Below, piece by piece: positions 1 through 9,117 of a stretch of DNA of 55,306 nucleotides. Under the pieces are notes generated by a model. The model had not been told where the DNA came from and searched no databases. It saw nothing but the letters and a program-made list of their open reading frames with translations. Within the stretch, counting starts at the first letter, position 1. Each line of letters begins with the position of its first letter. The stretch is from positions 1-55,306 of the forward strand of contig RDXE01000057.1 in assembly GCA_004292755.1 (NCBI GenBank), written 5' to 3'. This DNA comes from Alphaproteobacteria bacterium. Lineage in GTDB: Bacteria; Pseudomonadota; Alphaproteobacteria; Elsterales; Elsteraceae. The position numbers and the translations under genes are program-made.

Positions 1-165
1 GCGGACGATCCGATCCGCCGCCTGCGCCTGATTGCCCTGGCCGCGGAGCGTCGACGTCTCATCAAGTTGCGCCGCGATCTTCAGATTGGCGATGAAGTCC
101 TGCACCGCCTCCAACGCGAACTAGACTTCGAAGAGGCCCGCCTGACAGGCGCGGTGGACGGCTGA
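1..165 (+). CDS. C-terminal end of a CPA1-type Na+/H+ antiporter (partial)
   Basis: Frame 1 is open from the left edge to a TGA at 163-165, giving 54 residues of a protein whose start lies outside the window. The residues are charged and helical; the segment IGDEVLHRLQRELDFEEARL closely resembles the cytoplasmic C-terminal tail of bacterial CPA1 (NhaP/YjcE-like) sodium/proton antiporters, which commonly end in IGDEVLRRLExELDLEEARL-type sequence. The membrane part is not in the window, so transport function rests only on tail similarity recalled from the family. The next gene starts about 80 bases downstream on the same strand. Confidence 0.65.
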   Translation, partial: ADDPIRRLRLIALAAERRRLIKLRRDLQIGDEVLHRLQRELDFEEARLTGAVDG

Positions 166-243
166 TCGGCACACATCCAACTTGAAATGCTGATCTGCAC
201 TAGACCAAAGTGCGCGCGGTTCGTGCGAACGCGGGTGCCGGTC

Positions 244-930
244 ATGCTAAGGGTATTCTTGGTCGTCGTGGCGGCCATTGGGTTAGCGGCTTGCGTCACG
301 ACAAGTGACGCAACGATTACTGAGTTGAACCGCCCGAATGGTGCAGCGCGTATTGTGCTGCTGCCGCCCGACGTACAATTGTTTGAGCTTTCTGCCGGAG
401 GCATTTCAGAACCGAAGGAGGACTGGAGCGCCAGCGCGCGCGAACACATGACTGCGGCCCTGCGCCAAGTGGAGCGCGAACGCAACCTAAGGCTGATCAA
501 CCGTGAGGATGATCAGTCGACGGAGGAACAGGTCCAGGTGGCCCGTCTGTTCCGCGCCACAGCCTCGACCATTGCCCAGCACCACTATGTCCCGGCGGAG
601 CAACTTCCCACCAAGCAGGGTCGGATCCGGTGGTCCATTGGTTCTGAGGCAGGGTTGTTGCGTCGGGAAGAAACCGCCGACTATGCCCTGATGATCCTGT
701 TGCAGGACAGTTTCGCCAGCGCTGGGCGCGCGGCTGTGATTTTCCTGTCCGCAGTGCTGTTTGGCGTCCAAGTCGAGGGTGGTGTGCAGATGGGGGTCGC
801 CGCGCTGGTCGATCTCAAGACGGGCGAGATTGTTTGGTACAACCGGTTGGCGCGCAGCGCCGGCGACAGCCGCACAGCTGAAGGCGCGTTGGAGACCGTG
901 CGCGTGCTGTTGACCGGGTTGCCGCAATGA
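244..930 (+). CDS. Putative lipoprotein of unknown function
   Basis: The 228-residue product begins with a short lipoprotein signal: a hydrophobic stretch ending in the lipobox LAAC, with Cys17 as predicted lipidation site. I chose ATG 244 because the in-frame ATG at 187 would place 19 charged residues ahead of the signal peptide. The rest is a mixed alpha/beta protein with one hydrophobic segment near residues 160-180 (ALMILLQDS... and AAVIFLSAVLFGV). It ends with a stretch (ALVDLKTGEIVWYNRL) often seen in envelope lipoproteins that report on or scaffold periplasmic assemblies. Its stop codon overlaps the start of the next gene (ATGA, 927-930), so the two are probably translationally coupled. 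I do not recognise the family. It is the first gene of a run of three lipoproteins. Confidence 0.8.
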   Translation: MLRVFLVVVAAIGLAACVTTSDATITELNRPNGAARIVLLPPDVQLFELSAGGISEPKEDWSASAREHMTAALRQVERERNLRLINREDDQSTEEQVQVARLFRATASTIAQHHYVPAEQLPTKQGRIRWSIGSEAGLLRREETADYALMILLQDSFASAGRAAVIFLSAVLFGVQVEGGVQMGVAALVDLKTGEIVWYNRLARSAGDSRTAEGALETVRVLLTGLPQ

Positions 931-2102
931 GCGAAGGGCGGCTGTTCGACCGGCGGGGCTTTCTGGGTGGCGGATGCGCCCTGTGCGGGCTGCTGGCTGC
1001 TGGATGCCAGACCACCACGGCCGCAGGTCCCGCCCGGCTAAACCCCGGTGAACGCCCAGCAGCAGCCAGCGATGAAGCCAGCCTGTGGTCCGCGATGGAG
1101 CGAGCAGAGCGGGATATCCGCACGTCCGCCCACATCGTGCGCACACCGGAGGTGATGGAGTATCTGACCGGCATCATGACCCAACTGGCCGGGCCCTTTG
1201 CGCGCGATGTCCGCCTGTATGTGGTGCGGGTGCCGGAGTTCAATGCCACCATGGCGCCCAATGGCATGATGCAAATCTGGACTGGGCTTTTGTTGCGATG
1301 CTCAAATGAAGCCCAGTTGGCGGCAGTGATCGGCCATGAGCTGGCGCACTACACCCAGCGCCATGCCATTGAGCGATTGCGGGCGTTCCGCAGCGGGACC
1401 GACATTGCAGCCTTCTTGGGTCTTGGCTTGGCCGTCGCTGTTGGCGGCCTTGGTATGCTGGCGACCCAGCTTGCGACCGTCGGGGGGCTCATGGCCTACA
1501 CCCGCGATCAAGAGCGCGAAGCTGATGCTGTGGGTATCGAACTCGCGGCCGCGGCAGGCTATGACCCAGGCCAAGGCGGCGCATTGTGGGAACGCCTGCT
1601 GGGCGAAGTGGCTCGAGACGAGCGCGGCGACCGCGGTCGCGGTGGTTTCTTCGCCAGCCATCCCGCCATTGAGGAGAGGATGGAGGTGATCCGGCGTGAC
1701 ACTGCTGGACGCACCGGTGAGACCCACGCTGAGCGGTTTCGCTCGCGCCTCGGGGGATTGCAGCTAGCGTTGGTGGAGGAGGAGTTGCGCCAGCGTCGCT
1801 ATGCCCGCAGCGAGTGGCTGTTCGATCATCTGCATAAGGATGGCGCCAATCCCGGTTTGATGCTGCATGCCTTGGGGGAAGTGAACCGCCTGCGCGATGC
1901 CGCAGGCGATGGGGAGCGCGCCGCAGGCTTTTACACCGCTGCCGTGGCCGCCACCGGCGCGCCACCGGAGGCCTGGCGGGGCCTGGGATTGGTGGAGCGG
2001 CGCCGTGGTCGCGCTGACGCGGCCAGCGCGGCCTTCACCCGCTATCTTGCCCTGAAGCCAACAGCCGCCGATGCGGCGATGATCCGGAGCTATCTTTCAT
2101 GA
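927..2102 (+). CDS. Tat-exported M48-family metalloprotease lipoprotein
   Basis: The 391-residue protein is a predicted zinc metalloprotease of family M48 (YggG/LoiP-BepA type), anchored in the periplasm. The N-terminus carries a twin-arginine motif (DRRGFLG, residues 8-14) followed by a lipobox ending at Cys27 (LAAGC), so it looks like a Tat-dependent lipoprotein. The catalytic motif HELAH is at residues 137-141 and the third zinc ligand is Glu198 in EREAD, the usual M48 spacing. A glycine/alanine-rich hydrophobic loop lies between them. The C-terminal third (about 270-390) is helical and TPR-like, ending in LGLVERRRGRADAASAAF-type repeats, as in BepA-like proteases. It overlaps its neighbours by 4 bases on both sides. 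The likely role is envelope quality control, possibly acting on or with the two flanking lipoproteins; that link is inferred from context. Confidence 0.9.
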   Translation: MSEGRLFDRRGFLGGGCALCGLLAAGCQTTTAAGPARLNPGERPAAASDEASLWSAMERAERDIRTSAHIVRTPEVMEYLTGIMTQLAGPFARDVRLYVVRVPEFNATMAPNGMMQIWTGLLLRCSNEAQLAAVIGHELAHYTQRHAIERLRAFRSGTDIAAFLGLGLAVAVGGLGMLATQLATVGGLMAYTRDQEREADAVGIELAAAAGYDPGQGGALWERLLGEVARDERGDRGRGGFFASHPAIEERMEVIRRDTAGRTGETHAERFRSRLGGLQLALVEEELRQRRYARSEWLFDHLHKDGANPGLMLHALGEVNRLRDAAGDGERAAGFYTAAVAATGAPPEAWRGLGLVERRRGRADAASAAFTRYLALKPTAADAAMIRSYLS

Positions 2103-2698
2103 CGCGCCTGTTTGCCGTTGCCCTGCTGGTGCTGTTGACTGCCTGCAATCAATGGACGCTCGTCAATCCAGGGCCAACCAACATCCGCAGCAGTTTGCAG
2201 CTATCGCCGACCATCGCGTTCAATCAGCGTGCGGGCGCGCTGCCTGCGCAGCCGACCGAGACCTGGACCCTGGACGGACCGCTGTTGAACCGGGTGTGGA
2301 TTCTCCCTGGCATTCCCGAAGGACGGCCCTTGGTGGTGGCGCCCTCAACCTTCGCCGATCCCAACGCGCGCCCGTTCCCGGCCATCAAACCAACCATGAA
2401 CGAGACGGAGATGATGGAGTTGATCGCCGACACCATCTCCATCGACAACGGTCAAGTTGCACTTACAACAGAGAATCTGCGTCCCACCACCTTCTCTGGC
2501 CAGCCAGGCTTTCGGTTTGACTTCCAGTTTGCTGGTCGCAATGAGCTGCGTTACCGTGGCAGTTTTGTTGGTGCGATGATCGATGGCAAATTGTTCGGCG
2601 TGATGCTCACTGCCACCTCCCTCCATCACTATCAAAGCCTTCTACCGGAGTTCGAGCGCCTCGCCGCCTCCGCCCGTCGTCTGACTGCCGCCAGCTGA
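2099..2698 (+). CDS. Putative lipoprotein of unknown function
   Basis: A 199-residue protein starting with a lipoprotein signal peptide: hydrophobic residues 3-13 and the lipobox LTAC, with predicted lipidation at Cys16. The mature part is rich in beta-type sequence, with no motif I can assign. A central segment (TFSGQPGFRFDFQF) followed by a stretch ending in GVMLTATSLHHYQ suggests a single compact periplasmic domain. The start ATG overlaps the stop of the M48 protease gene (ATGA), placing it as third member of the lipoprotein-protease-lipoprotein unit. No terminator hairpin with a T-tract is evident in the roughly 110 bases to the next, convergent gene. Confidence 0.8.
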   Translation: MTRLFAVALLVLLTACNQWTLVNPGPTNIRSSLQLSPTIAFNQRAGALPAQPTETWTLDGPLLNRVWILPGIPEGRPLVVAPSTFADPNARPFPAIKPTMNETEMMELIADTISIDNGQVALTTENLRPTTFSGQPGFRFDFQFAGRNELRYRGSFVGAMIDGKLFGVMLTATSLHHYQSLLPEFERLAASARRLTAAS

Positions 2699-2809
2699 GG
2701 GAATCACCGACGGGTGGTGGCGGTGTCCTGAACTCCGCGCCCGCTGCACCGGCATTGCGGGAGCGATCGCCGCCTCGGCACAGTGCCCGCCCGGCGGCCG
2801 CGGGCCGTC

Positions 2810-3748
2810 TCAGGCTGCTGCGCGCGTCAACTGCAGGAAGGCATCTTCAAGGTTCGCCTCCTCGGTTGCGAGGTCGGTGAAGTCAATGCCCGCGCGCTCT
2901 ACCGCGGCCAGCACGGTCGCGACTGAGACCTCAGATGGGCGGAAGCGCAGGGTCAGCCGGGTGCCGCGGATGCTGGGCTGATACGCAGCCAGAGACGGTG
3001 GTGCCTCAGCCAGTGGCTGCGGGAGCGTCAAATGCAGGGCCTTGCCATCCAGGCGCGCGATCAGCGATGCCGTCGCGTCGCAGGCGACCAGCCGCCCATT
3101 GGCGATGATTGCGATGCGGTCGCACAGCGCTTCGGCTTCTTCCAGATAGTGTGTGGTCAGCACCACTGTGGTGCCGCTGCGATTCAAATCCCGCACATAG
3201 GCCCAGAGTTGCTGGCGCAACTCCACATCAACCCCTGCGGTTGGTTCATCGAGCACCAGGACGGGCGGGGCGTGAACCAGCGCCTTGGCCACCATCAACC
3301 GGCGCCGCATGCCGCCGGAAAGGGAGCGGGCGTAGGCATCAGCCTTGTCGGTCAATCCTAAGGCGGCCAGGATTTGGTCGGTGTGCCGCTCGCCCTTTGC
3401 CACGCCGTACAGCCCTGCTTGCAACTCCAGCGCCTGACGTGGCGTGAAGAACGGGTCGATGTTGAGTTCCTGTGGCACCACGCCAATCGAGGCCCGAGCG
3501 GTGCGGGCATCGCGATCAATGTCCGTGCCCCACACCACCACCCGGCCTGCAGTTTTGCGCACCAATCCAGCCAGAATATTAATGCAGGTCGACTTTCCTG
3601 CGCCGTTCGGCCCAAGCAGGCCGAACATCTCACCGCGATGAACGGTGAGGTCGATCCCAGTCAGCGCAGTCTTCGCCGGTTGTTGGCCGCGCGCGGCGTA
3701 GGTTTTCGTCAAGCCAGTGATGTGGATGGCCGCGTCGGAATGGGGCAT
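2810..3748 (-). CDS. ABC-2 type transporter ATP-binding protein
   Basis: The 312-residue protein is an ABC ATPase of the ABC-2/drug-export (CcmA, NodI/DrrA-like) class. Walker A is GPNGAGKST at about residues 46-54, the signature is LSGGMRRRL, and Walker B plus D-loop is LVLDEPTAGVD, followed by the switch-histidine region TTHYLEEAEALCD. The C-terminal 80 residues form the extra domain usual for this class. No permease gene lies next to it: the downstream neighbour is the convergent lipoprotein gene and the upstream one is the divergent glycosyltransferase. The membrane partner must therefore be encoded elsewhere. Substrate cannot be told from the sequence. Confidence 0.9.
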   Translation of the reverse strand: MPHSDAAIHITGLTKTYAARGQQPAKTALTGIDLTVHRGEMFGLLGPNGAGKSTCINILAGLVRKTAGRVVVWGTDIDRDARTARASIGVVPQELNIDPFFTPRQALELQAGLYGVAKGERHTDQILAALGLTDKADAYARSLSGGMRRRLMVAKALVHAPPVLVLDEPTAGVDVELRQQLWAYVRDLNRSGTTVVLTTHYLEEAEALCDRIAIIANGRLVACDATASLIARLDGKALHLTLPQPLAEAPPSLAAYQPSIRGTRLTLRFRPSEVSVATVLAAVERAGIDFTDLATEEANLEDAFLQLTRAAA

Positions 3749-3977
3749 CGCTCAGGGTCCTGTTCGGGGCGGTTTAGCGCGCTGCTGGTGGTTGCTCGGG
3801 GCCGCAACGCTCCAAGAGCCTTATCGCAAGCGCCCCGCGCGGCAAGAGCCAGTCCAAGCGGAGAGCGTTGCAAGCCCTGCGCAGCTATGGCGAGCGGCGG
3901 CACATCAGAATGGGTTTGGCGGGTCAGCCTGTGGTTCGCTAGGGTGACCGCAGTTTGACAGAGATGGCCGGGCAGGA

Positions 3978-5975
3978 ATGAGTGAGGATGCGAAATCGCG
4001 GCGGGTCGCAGACGAAATTGCAGTGATCGAGCGATCTTTCGACATCACACTGCCGGTAGAGCCATGGCGGGAGGCCATTGAGTGGTTGCTGTCGCACCAT
4101 CGATGGCATCAAGCGAAGGAGCTGCTGCTCAAGCGATTGGCTGTGGATGGTACCAATCCCACGCTTGCGTTTCTGCTGGCGCAGGCCTGTCATTTGTCAC
4201 ATCAGCCTCGTGACGCGGTGACATGGCTGTACCGTGCGGAGACTGGCGCCGTCCTGCCAGACGCATCGCGCTTCGACGCCATTGCCATCGAGATGGGCGC
4301 GGCAGCGGACCAGGCTGTATTGAACAGGCTGAAAGACAGTCCAGATAGCGTAGAGCGCCAGTCTCTTATCAATCTACTCGCCTTATGGGGGCAAGATCCA
4401 GCTGCAGGCGCAACGTTCATATCGGAGTTAGAGATCGATCAGAAGAACTTAGTGTTGAATGCGTTTATTGATAATCGGTTGATTATGTATTCAGAAGGCA
4501 ATGTAGGTCTTCTTCATCAAGTGTCATTATTATTGTTTAGGAGGAAGAGATATTTTGCACTTGAGTTAGTTGCTCAAAAGTTTGCAAATCACCCGGATGT
4601 TCTGGCGGATGAAAACTGGGCAGCTGTTGCGCATAGTAATGTTATTCGGGTGCTCAATTTGACTCTGGCGTTTGATCACGGTCGGCAATCAGTGCGCTAC
4701 TTTTTTGAGCATAGTACTGGTGAGGAGCTGCTGAACGTTGCGCAAAACCTGAGATTCTTAGTTCATGATTGTATCGATATATCACCACAGTGTTTAAGAT
4801 TGTTTCTTGAGAGGCTGTGGATCGCTGAGCGTGCAAAGTTCCCTGCTCGCCGTCACAACTGGAGCCCATCTCCGGAGGACCAAGGTGAGCGCGTGCTTCG
4901 CGTGGGTGTCCTTACCGAATGGTTGGGAAGTGTGTATGAATTCAGCATAACAAAATATAGAGACAGAAACGCGATCCAGATCTTTGCCTTTTCATATCTC
5001 AATTTTGATCAATCAGACCCGAGACACTCTGAGTTCTATGACGATATATTTGTTGTAGACAATCTAGATGATGACGAGCTATCAGAACTGATCGTAAGTC
5101 TTAGAATTGATATCCTCATCGACTTAACTGGACAAGGCTCATGGTTTGCTCGCCGAGTTTTAGATTATAAGCCAGCGCCAATTCAAGTAGTATGGACCAC
5201 CAAGTTGGTGACGACAGGCAATGACCGAGTCGATTGGTTTTTGGCAGATACCGCTCTTGTTCCACCTGAACATGATGATCATTTCACAGAGAAGGTTTGG
5301 CGATATCCTCAAGTCATCACGCCATGGACGTCGACTTTCAGTGACATTCCCCCTGCACCGCCACCGCGCCGAGTTGCTGGTCGCATCACCTTTGGATCGC
5401 CAGCGTCAGCGTTTAAGCTGACCATGGACTGTATCGCCTTATGGCGTCGTGTCGTTGACCAAGTGCCGGGATCGCGGTTTATCTATTCGTTTCGCGCGAC
5501 CAACGATTCCCAGTTTGTGTCCCTGACCCAGCGGTTTTTGACGGCTGGCTTTAAACCAGACCAGTTTCTCATCATCGAAAGTATCAATGATGGTGATCTG
5601 CAGAGAGTCTTGTCGTATGTCGATATAGCACTGGATAGCGCTCCCTTCGGCTGCAATCGCACGGCTGCCGAATGTTTGGAACAGGGTGTCCCGCTGCTCA
5701 CACAGTGGGGTGATCGTTTGATTGGCCGCTACACCGCCACCCAACTGGCAGCGCTTGGACTAGACGGCTTCATTGCGGCGGATGCGGAAGAGTTTGTGGC
5801 CAAAGCTGTCGCTCTAGCGAACGATCCAGACCAACTGGATCATTTGAGGGCGACGTTGCCGGGTTTGGTTGCGCGGTCACCAATCGTCGATCCAGTCCAT
5901 GCGATGCGGGTGCTGGAAACGGCGCTGCGGGGCATGTGGCAGCACTATTTGGCGCAATCCCGTCCGCAGGCTTGA
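3978..5975 (+). CDS. GT41-family (OGT/SPINDLY-like) glycosyltransferase
   Basis: A 665-residue protein with an N-terminal helical, repeat-like half (about 1-290) and a C-terminal GT41-type catalytic half. Recognisable landmarks are LIDLTGQGSWFARRVLDYKP followed by APIQVVW, the FGSPASAFKL block (Lys480 aligns with the catalytic/UDP-binding Lys of O-GlcNAc transferases), DIALDSAPFGCNRTAAECLE with VPLLT, and a terminal SPIVDPVHAMRVLETAL. Family members transfer sugars to protein Ser/Thr or, in the HMW1C branch, Asn; in bacteria they often glycosylate flagellins, adhesins or surface proteins. No acceptor gene is adjacent. The middle of the gene (about 4380-5340) is strikingly AT-rich compared with the surroundings (20 G/C in 4501-4560 by my count), while its ends look native. 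That suggests a transferred or recombined core. The start at 3978 follows GGCAGGA. Confidence 0.85.
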   Translation: MSEDAKSRRVADEIAVIERSFDITLPVEPWREAIEWLLSHHRWHQAKELLLKRLAVDGTNPTLAFLLAQACHLSHQPRDAVTWLYRAETGAVLPDASRFDAIAIEMGAAADQAVLNRLKDSPDSVERQSLINLLALWGQDPAAGATFISELEIDQKNLVLNAFIDNRLIMYSEGNVGLLHQVSLLLFRRKRYFALELVAQKFANHPDVLADENWAAVAHSNVIRVLNLTLAFDHGRQSVRYFFEHSTGEELLNVAQNLRFLVHDCIDISPQCLRLFLERLWIAERAKFPARRHNWSPSPEDQGERVLRVGVLTEWLGSVYEFSITKYRDRNAIQIFAFSYLNFDQSDPRHSEFYDDIFVVDNLDDDELSELIVSLRIDILIDLTGQGSWFARRVLDYKPAPIQVVWTTKLVTTGNDRVDWFLADTALVPPEHDDHFTEKVWRYPQVITPWTSTFSDIPPAPPPRRVAGRITFGSPASAFKLTMDCIALWRRVVDQVPGSRFIYSFRATNDSQFVSLTQRFLTAGFKPDQFLIIESINDGDLQRVLSYVDIALDSAPFGCNRTAAECLEQGVPLLTQWGDRLIGRYTATQLAALGLDGFIAADAEEFVAKAVALANDPDQLDHLRATLPGLVARSPIVDPVHAMRVLETALRGMWQHYLAQSRPQA

Positions 5976-6029
5976 GGCTGTTCTGCCCGCCGCCTATGAT
6001 GCGCGCCGCTGTTCAAGCCTTGAGGATGT

Positions 6030-6218
6030 ATGACCATGGCACAACCGACCGAGACCATCACCGTCGATCACGTCGTGGTGGCGTGCGATGGCGCGGGCGG
6101 CGCGCTCGGCCATCCGCGGGTGTATCTGAACATTGAGAAGGACGGCTTTGTCGATTGCCCCTATTGCGGGCGCCGGTATCAACTGGACCCGAACGCCCCT
6201 CGCGGCCATCACCACTGA
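6030..6218 (+). CDS. Zinc-finger (zf-CHCC) domain protein, NDUFS6-like
   Basis: A 62-residue protein matching the zf-CHCC family, whose mitochondrial relative is the complex I accessory subunit NDUFS6. The four zinc ligands are visible as Cys19, His28, Cys43 and Cys46 in the arrangement C-x8-H-PRVYL...CPYC. It ends in a His-rich tail (GHHH). ATG 6030 is used; ATG 6036 is an equally possible start with better spacing to the GAGG at 6022-6025. Only one base separates its stop from the polA start, so the two are probably co-transcribed and translationally coupled. In alphaproteobacteria this family is commonly linked to complex I function, but that role is not shown by this context. Confidence 0.85.
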   Translation: MTMAQPTETITVDHVVVACDGAGGALGHPRVYLNIEKDGFVDCPYCGRRYQLDPNAPRGHHH

Positions 6219-6219
6219 G

Positions 6220-9024
6220 ATGGCGCCGGGGGAGGGGGCGTCCGGTCGCCATCTGTTTCTGATCGACGGCTCTGGCTATATCTTCAGGGCGTTTCACGCA
6301 CTGCCGATGTTGACGCGCCCAGATGGTACGCCGGTCAACGCCGTCATGGGCTTTACCACCATGCTGGCGAAGCTGATCGAGGATACTGGTGCCCACCGGC
6401 TTGCCGTGATTTTTGACAGTGCGCGGACCTCGTTTCGCAACGAGATCTATCCTGCCTACAAGGCGCAGCGCCCCGATCCGCCCCCCGAACTCGTGCCGCA
6501 GTTCGGCCTGATCCGCGAGGCAGTGCGCGCCTTCAACGTGCCATGCATCGAACTGCAAGGCTTTGAGGCCGATGATCTGATCGCCTCTTATGCGCGGGCG
6601 GCGCTGACGATCGGCGACACCGTCACGGTGGTGTCCTCCGATAAGGATCTGATGCAGCTGGTGCGCCCAGGCCTTGATCTGCTGGACCCGATGAAGAACC
6701 GGCGCATCGGCCCCGCGGAGGTTGTGGAGAAGTTTGGCGTGCCACCAGACAAGGTGGTCGATGTCCAGGCGTTGATGGGGGACAGCGTCGACAATGTCCC
6801 CGGCGTGCCGGGTATCGGACAGAAAACCGCAGCCGAGTTGATTCAGACCTATGGCGACCTGGATACGCTGTTGGCCCGTGCCGCAGAGATCAAGCAGCCG
6901 AAGCGCCGCGAGAATCTGATCGAGTACCGCGAGCTGGCTCTTGTTAGCCGGGATTTGGTTCGTTTACGAGATGATATCGATCTGCCGGTTCCGCTGGATG
7001 GGCTGGAAAAGCACCCGCCCGATCGTGCGGCGTTGGAGGCGTTCTTGCGCACCCAGGGCTTTCGCGGTCTGCTGGCAAAGCTGGGCTTTGGTGGTGCGGC
7101 GAGCACGGCACCATCGTCAGCACCCGCACCAGCAGCAGCGGGGGAGAGCGCTGCACAGGCCGCCAGCGCGCCCGCGATGCCCGCCTCCGTCATGGCGGAG
7201 TATGAGTTGGTGCAGGATTTAGCGGCGCTGGACCGTTGGATTGCTGTTGCAACCGCACAGGGTCTGGTTGCTGTCGATACCGAAACAACCTCTCTGGACA
7301 GCCAATTGGCCGAGCTGGTCGGGGTCTCTCTTGCCACGGCGGCGGGCCGGGCGTGCTACATTCCTCTGGCTCATGTCGGAGCCGCCGCAACGCCCCTCGA
7401 CCCCGATGCCGGGCGTCCGGTGCAAATCCAACTGGAGGCGGCGCTGGCCCGGTTGCGCCCTTTGCTGGCCGATCCTGCCGTGCTGAAGGTGGGCCACAAC
7501 CTAAAATATGATATGGCTGTGCTGGAGCGCTATGGCGTCACCGTCACGCCGTGGGACGACACCATGCTGTTGTCCTATGTGCTGGGTGCCGGGCTGCATG
7601 GCCATGGCATGGACGAGTTGGCGGAGCGTCATCTCGGATACAAAACAATCAGCTATAAGGAAGTAACAGGCAGCGGCAAGTCGCAGATCAGCTTCGCCGA
7701 GGTTGCCCTCGACAAGGCCCTGGCCTACGCAGCCGAAGACGCCGACATCACCCTCCGCCTCCACACGCTCCTGAAGCCTGGGCTGGTCCGCGATCGCGTC
7801 ACCAACCTTTACGAAGCCATCGAGCGACCACTGATCCCTGTTGTGGTGGGGATGGAACGGCAAGGTGTGCGCGTTGATCCTGACCGGCTGCGGCGGCTCT
7901 CCCAGGAATTCGCCACCAGGCTGGCGGAGCTGGAGGGCGAGATCCACCGGTTGGCGGGGCATCCATTCGCTGTTGGCTCGCCGAAACAATTGGGCAAAGT
8001 GCTGTTTGAGGAGCAGAAGCTACCGCCGCCGAAAGTGGGCAAGTCGGGGGATTACTCGACCGACAGCTCTGTGTTGGAGCCCTTGGCCGAGCAGGGCCAT
8101 GAACTGCCAGCCCGTGTGCTGGACTGGCGGCAGTTGGCGAAGCTGAAATCCACCTACACCGACGCACTGGTTCAGCAGATCAACCCGCGTACGGGGCGGA
8201 TCCACACATCCTTCGCGCTGGCTGCCACAGCGACGGGACGCCTGTCCTCGACCGATCCCAATCTGCAGAACATTCCAGTGCGGACGGAGGAAGGGCGCAA
8301 GATCCGGGCCTGTTTCATTGCTGATCCCGGCCATGTGCTGATGTCAGCAGACTACTCGCAAATTGAATTGCGAGTACTTGCAGATATTGCCGACATCGAC
8401 ACATTGAAGACGGCATTCCGCGATGGGATTGACATTCACGCCATGACCGCATCGCAAGTGTTTGGTGTGCCGATCGAGGGTATGGACCCGATGATCCGGC
8501 GCAAAGCAAAAGCGATTAACTTCGGCATCATCTATGGCATATCCGGTTTTGGCCTAGCCCGTCAGTTGGGTATTGCACAGGGTGAGGCGCAGGCATTCAT
8601 TCGCGCCTATTTCGAGCGATTTCCAGGCATTCGCGCGTACATGGATCGGATGAAGGAGGAGGCGCGCGCCAATGGCTATGTCTCCACATTGTTCGGGCGC
8701 CGGGTGCATTTGCGCGGTATTCAGGACCGCGTGGCGAGCATCCGCGCCTTTGCGGAGCGGCAGGCAATCAACGCGCCAATCCAAGGAACCGCCGCAGACA
8801 TCGTGAAGCGCGCCATGCTGCGCCTGCCGCCAGCGCTGGCTGCGGCCGGCCTGTCAGCACGCATGGTGCTGCAAGTGCACGATGAATTGTTGTTCGAGGT
8901 GCCAGAGGCAGAGGTTGCCGCGACCTCAACGCTGGTGCGTCAGGTGATGGAAGCCGCAGCCACCCTGTCCGTGCCGTTGGTCGCGGACGCTGGCACGGGC
9001 GCCAGTTGGGCGGAAGCCCATTAA
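6220..9024 (+). CDS. polA: DNA polymerase I
   Basis: The 934-residue protein is a full-length family A DNA polymerase, acting in Okazaki fragment maturation and excision repair. The 5'-3' exonuclease/flap domain is at the N-terminus (FLIDGSGYIFRAFHALP; SSDKDLMQLV; GDSVDNVPGVPGIGQKTA). The 3'-5' proofreading domain is apparently active: ExoI VAVDTETTSL, ExoII VGHNLKYDMAVL and ExoIII YAAEDADITLRLH keep their acidic residues. The polymerase domain follows, with motif A SADYSQIELRVLA, motif B RRKAKAINFGIIYG and motif C QVHDELLFEVP. ATG 6220 was chosen over an in-frame upstream start at 6133, because the latter lies inside the zf-CHCC gene and adds residues not found in the family. An Ala/Pro-rich linker joins the first two domains (about residues 295-330). 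Confidence 0.98.
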   Translation: MAPGEGASGRHLFLIDGSGYIFRAFHALPMLTRPDGTPVNAVMGFTTMLAKLIEDTGAHRLAVIFDSARTSFRNEIYPAYKAQRPDPPPELVPQFGLIREAVRAFNVPCIELQGFEADDLIASYARAALTIGDTVTVVSSDKDLMQLVRPGLDLLDPMKNRRIGPAEVVEKFGVPPDKVVDVQALMGDSVDNVPGVPGIGQKTAAELIQTYGDLDTLLARAAEIKQPKRRENLIEYRELALVSRDLVRLRDDIDLPVPLDGLEKHPPDRAALEAFLRTQGFRGLLAKLGFGGAASTAPSSAPAPAAAGESAAQAASAPAMPASVMAEYELVQDLAALDRWIAVATAQGLVAVDTETTSLDSQLAELVGVSLATAAGRACYIPLAHVGAAATPLDPDAGRPVQIQLEAALARLRPLLADPAVLKVGHNLKYDMAVLERYGVTVTPWDDTMLLSYVLGAGLHGHGMDELAERHLGYKTISYKEVTGSGKSQISFAEVALDKALAYAAEDADITLRLHTLLKPGLVRDRVTNLYEAIERPLIPVVVGMERQGVRVDPDRLRRLSQEFATRLAELEGEIHRLAGHPFAVGSPKQLGKVLFEEQKLPPPKVGKSGDYSTDSSVLEPLAEQGHELPARVLDWRQLAKLKSTYTDALVQQINPRTGRIHTSFALAATATGRLSSTDPNLQNIPVRTEEGRKIRACFIADPGHVLMSADYSQIELRVLADIADIDTLKTAFRDGIDIHAMTASQVFGVPIEGMDPMIRRKAKAINFGIIYGISGFGLARQLGIAQGEAQAFIRAYFERFPGIRAYMDRMKEEARANGYVSTLFGRRVHLRGIQDRVASIRAFAERQAINAPIQGTAADIVKRAMLRLPPALAAAGLSARMVLQVHDELLFEVPEAEVAATSTLVRQVMEAAATLSVPLVADAGTGASWAEAH

Positions 9025-9117
9025 AGCAGATCGCCGTCGGGTGGACTGACCTGAGCGCGTGAAGATGCTCGCAAAAATGATGGAGTAGGGTAGGGCAGGG
9101 CGCGGGCGCCGCGGCGC

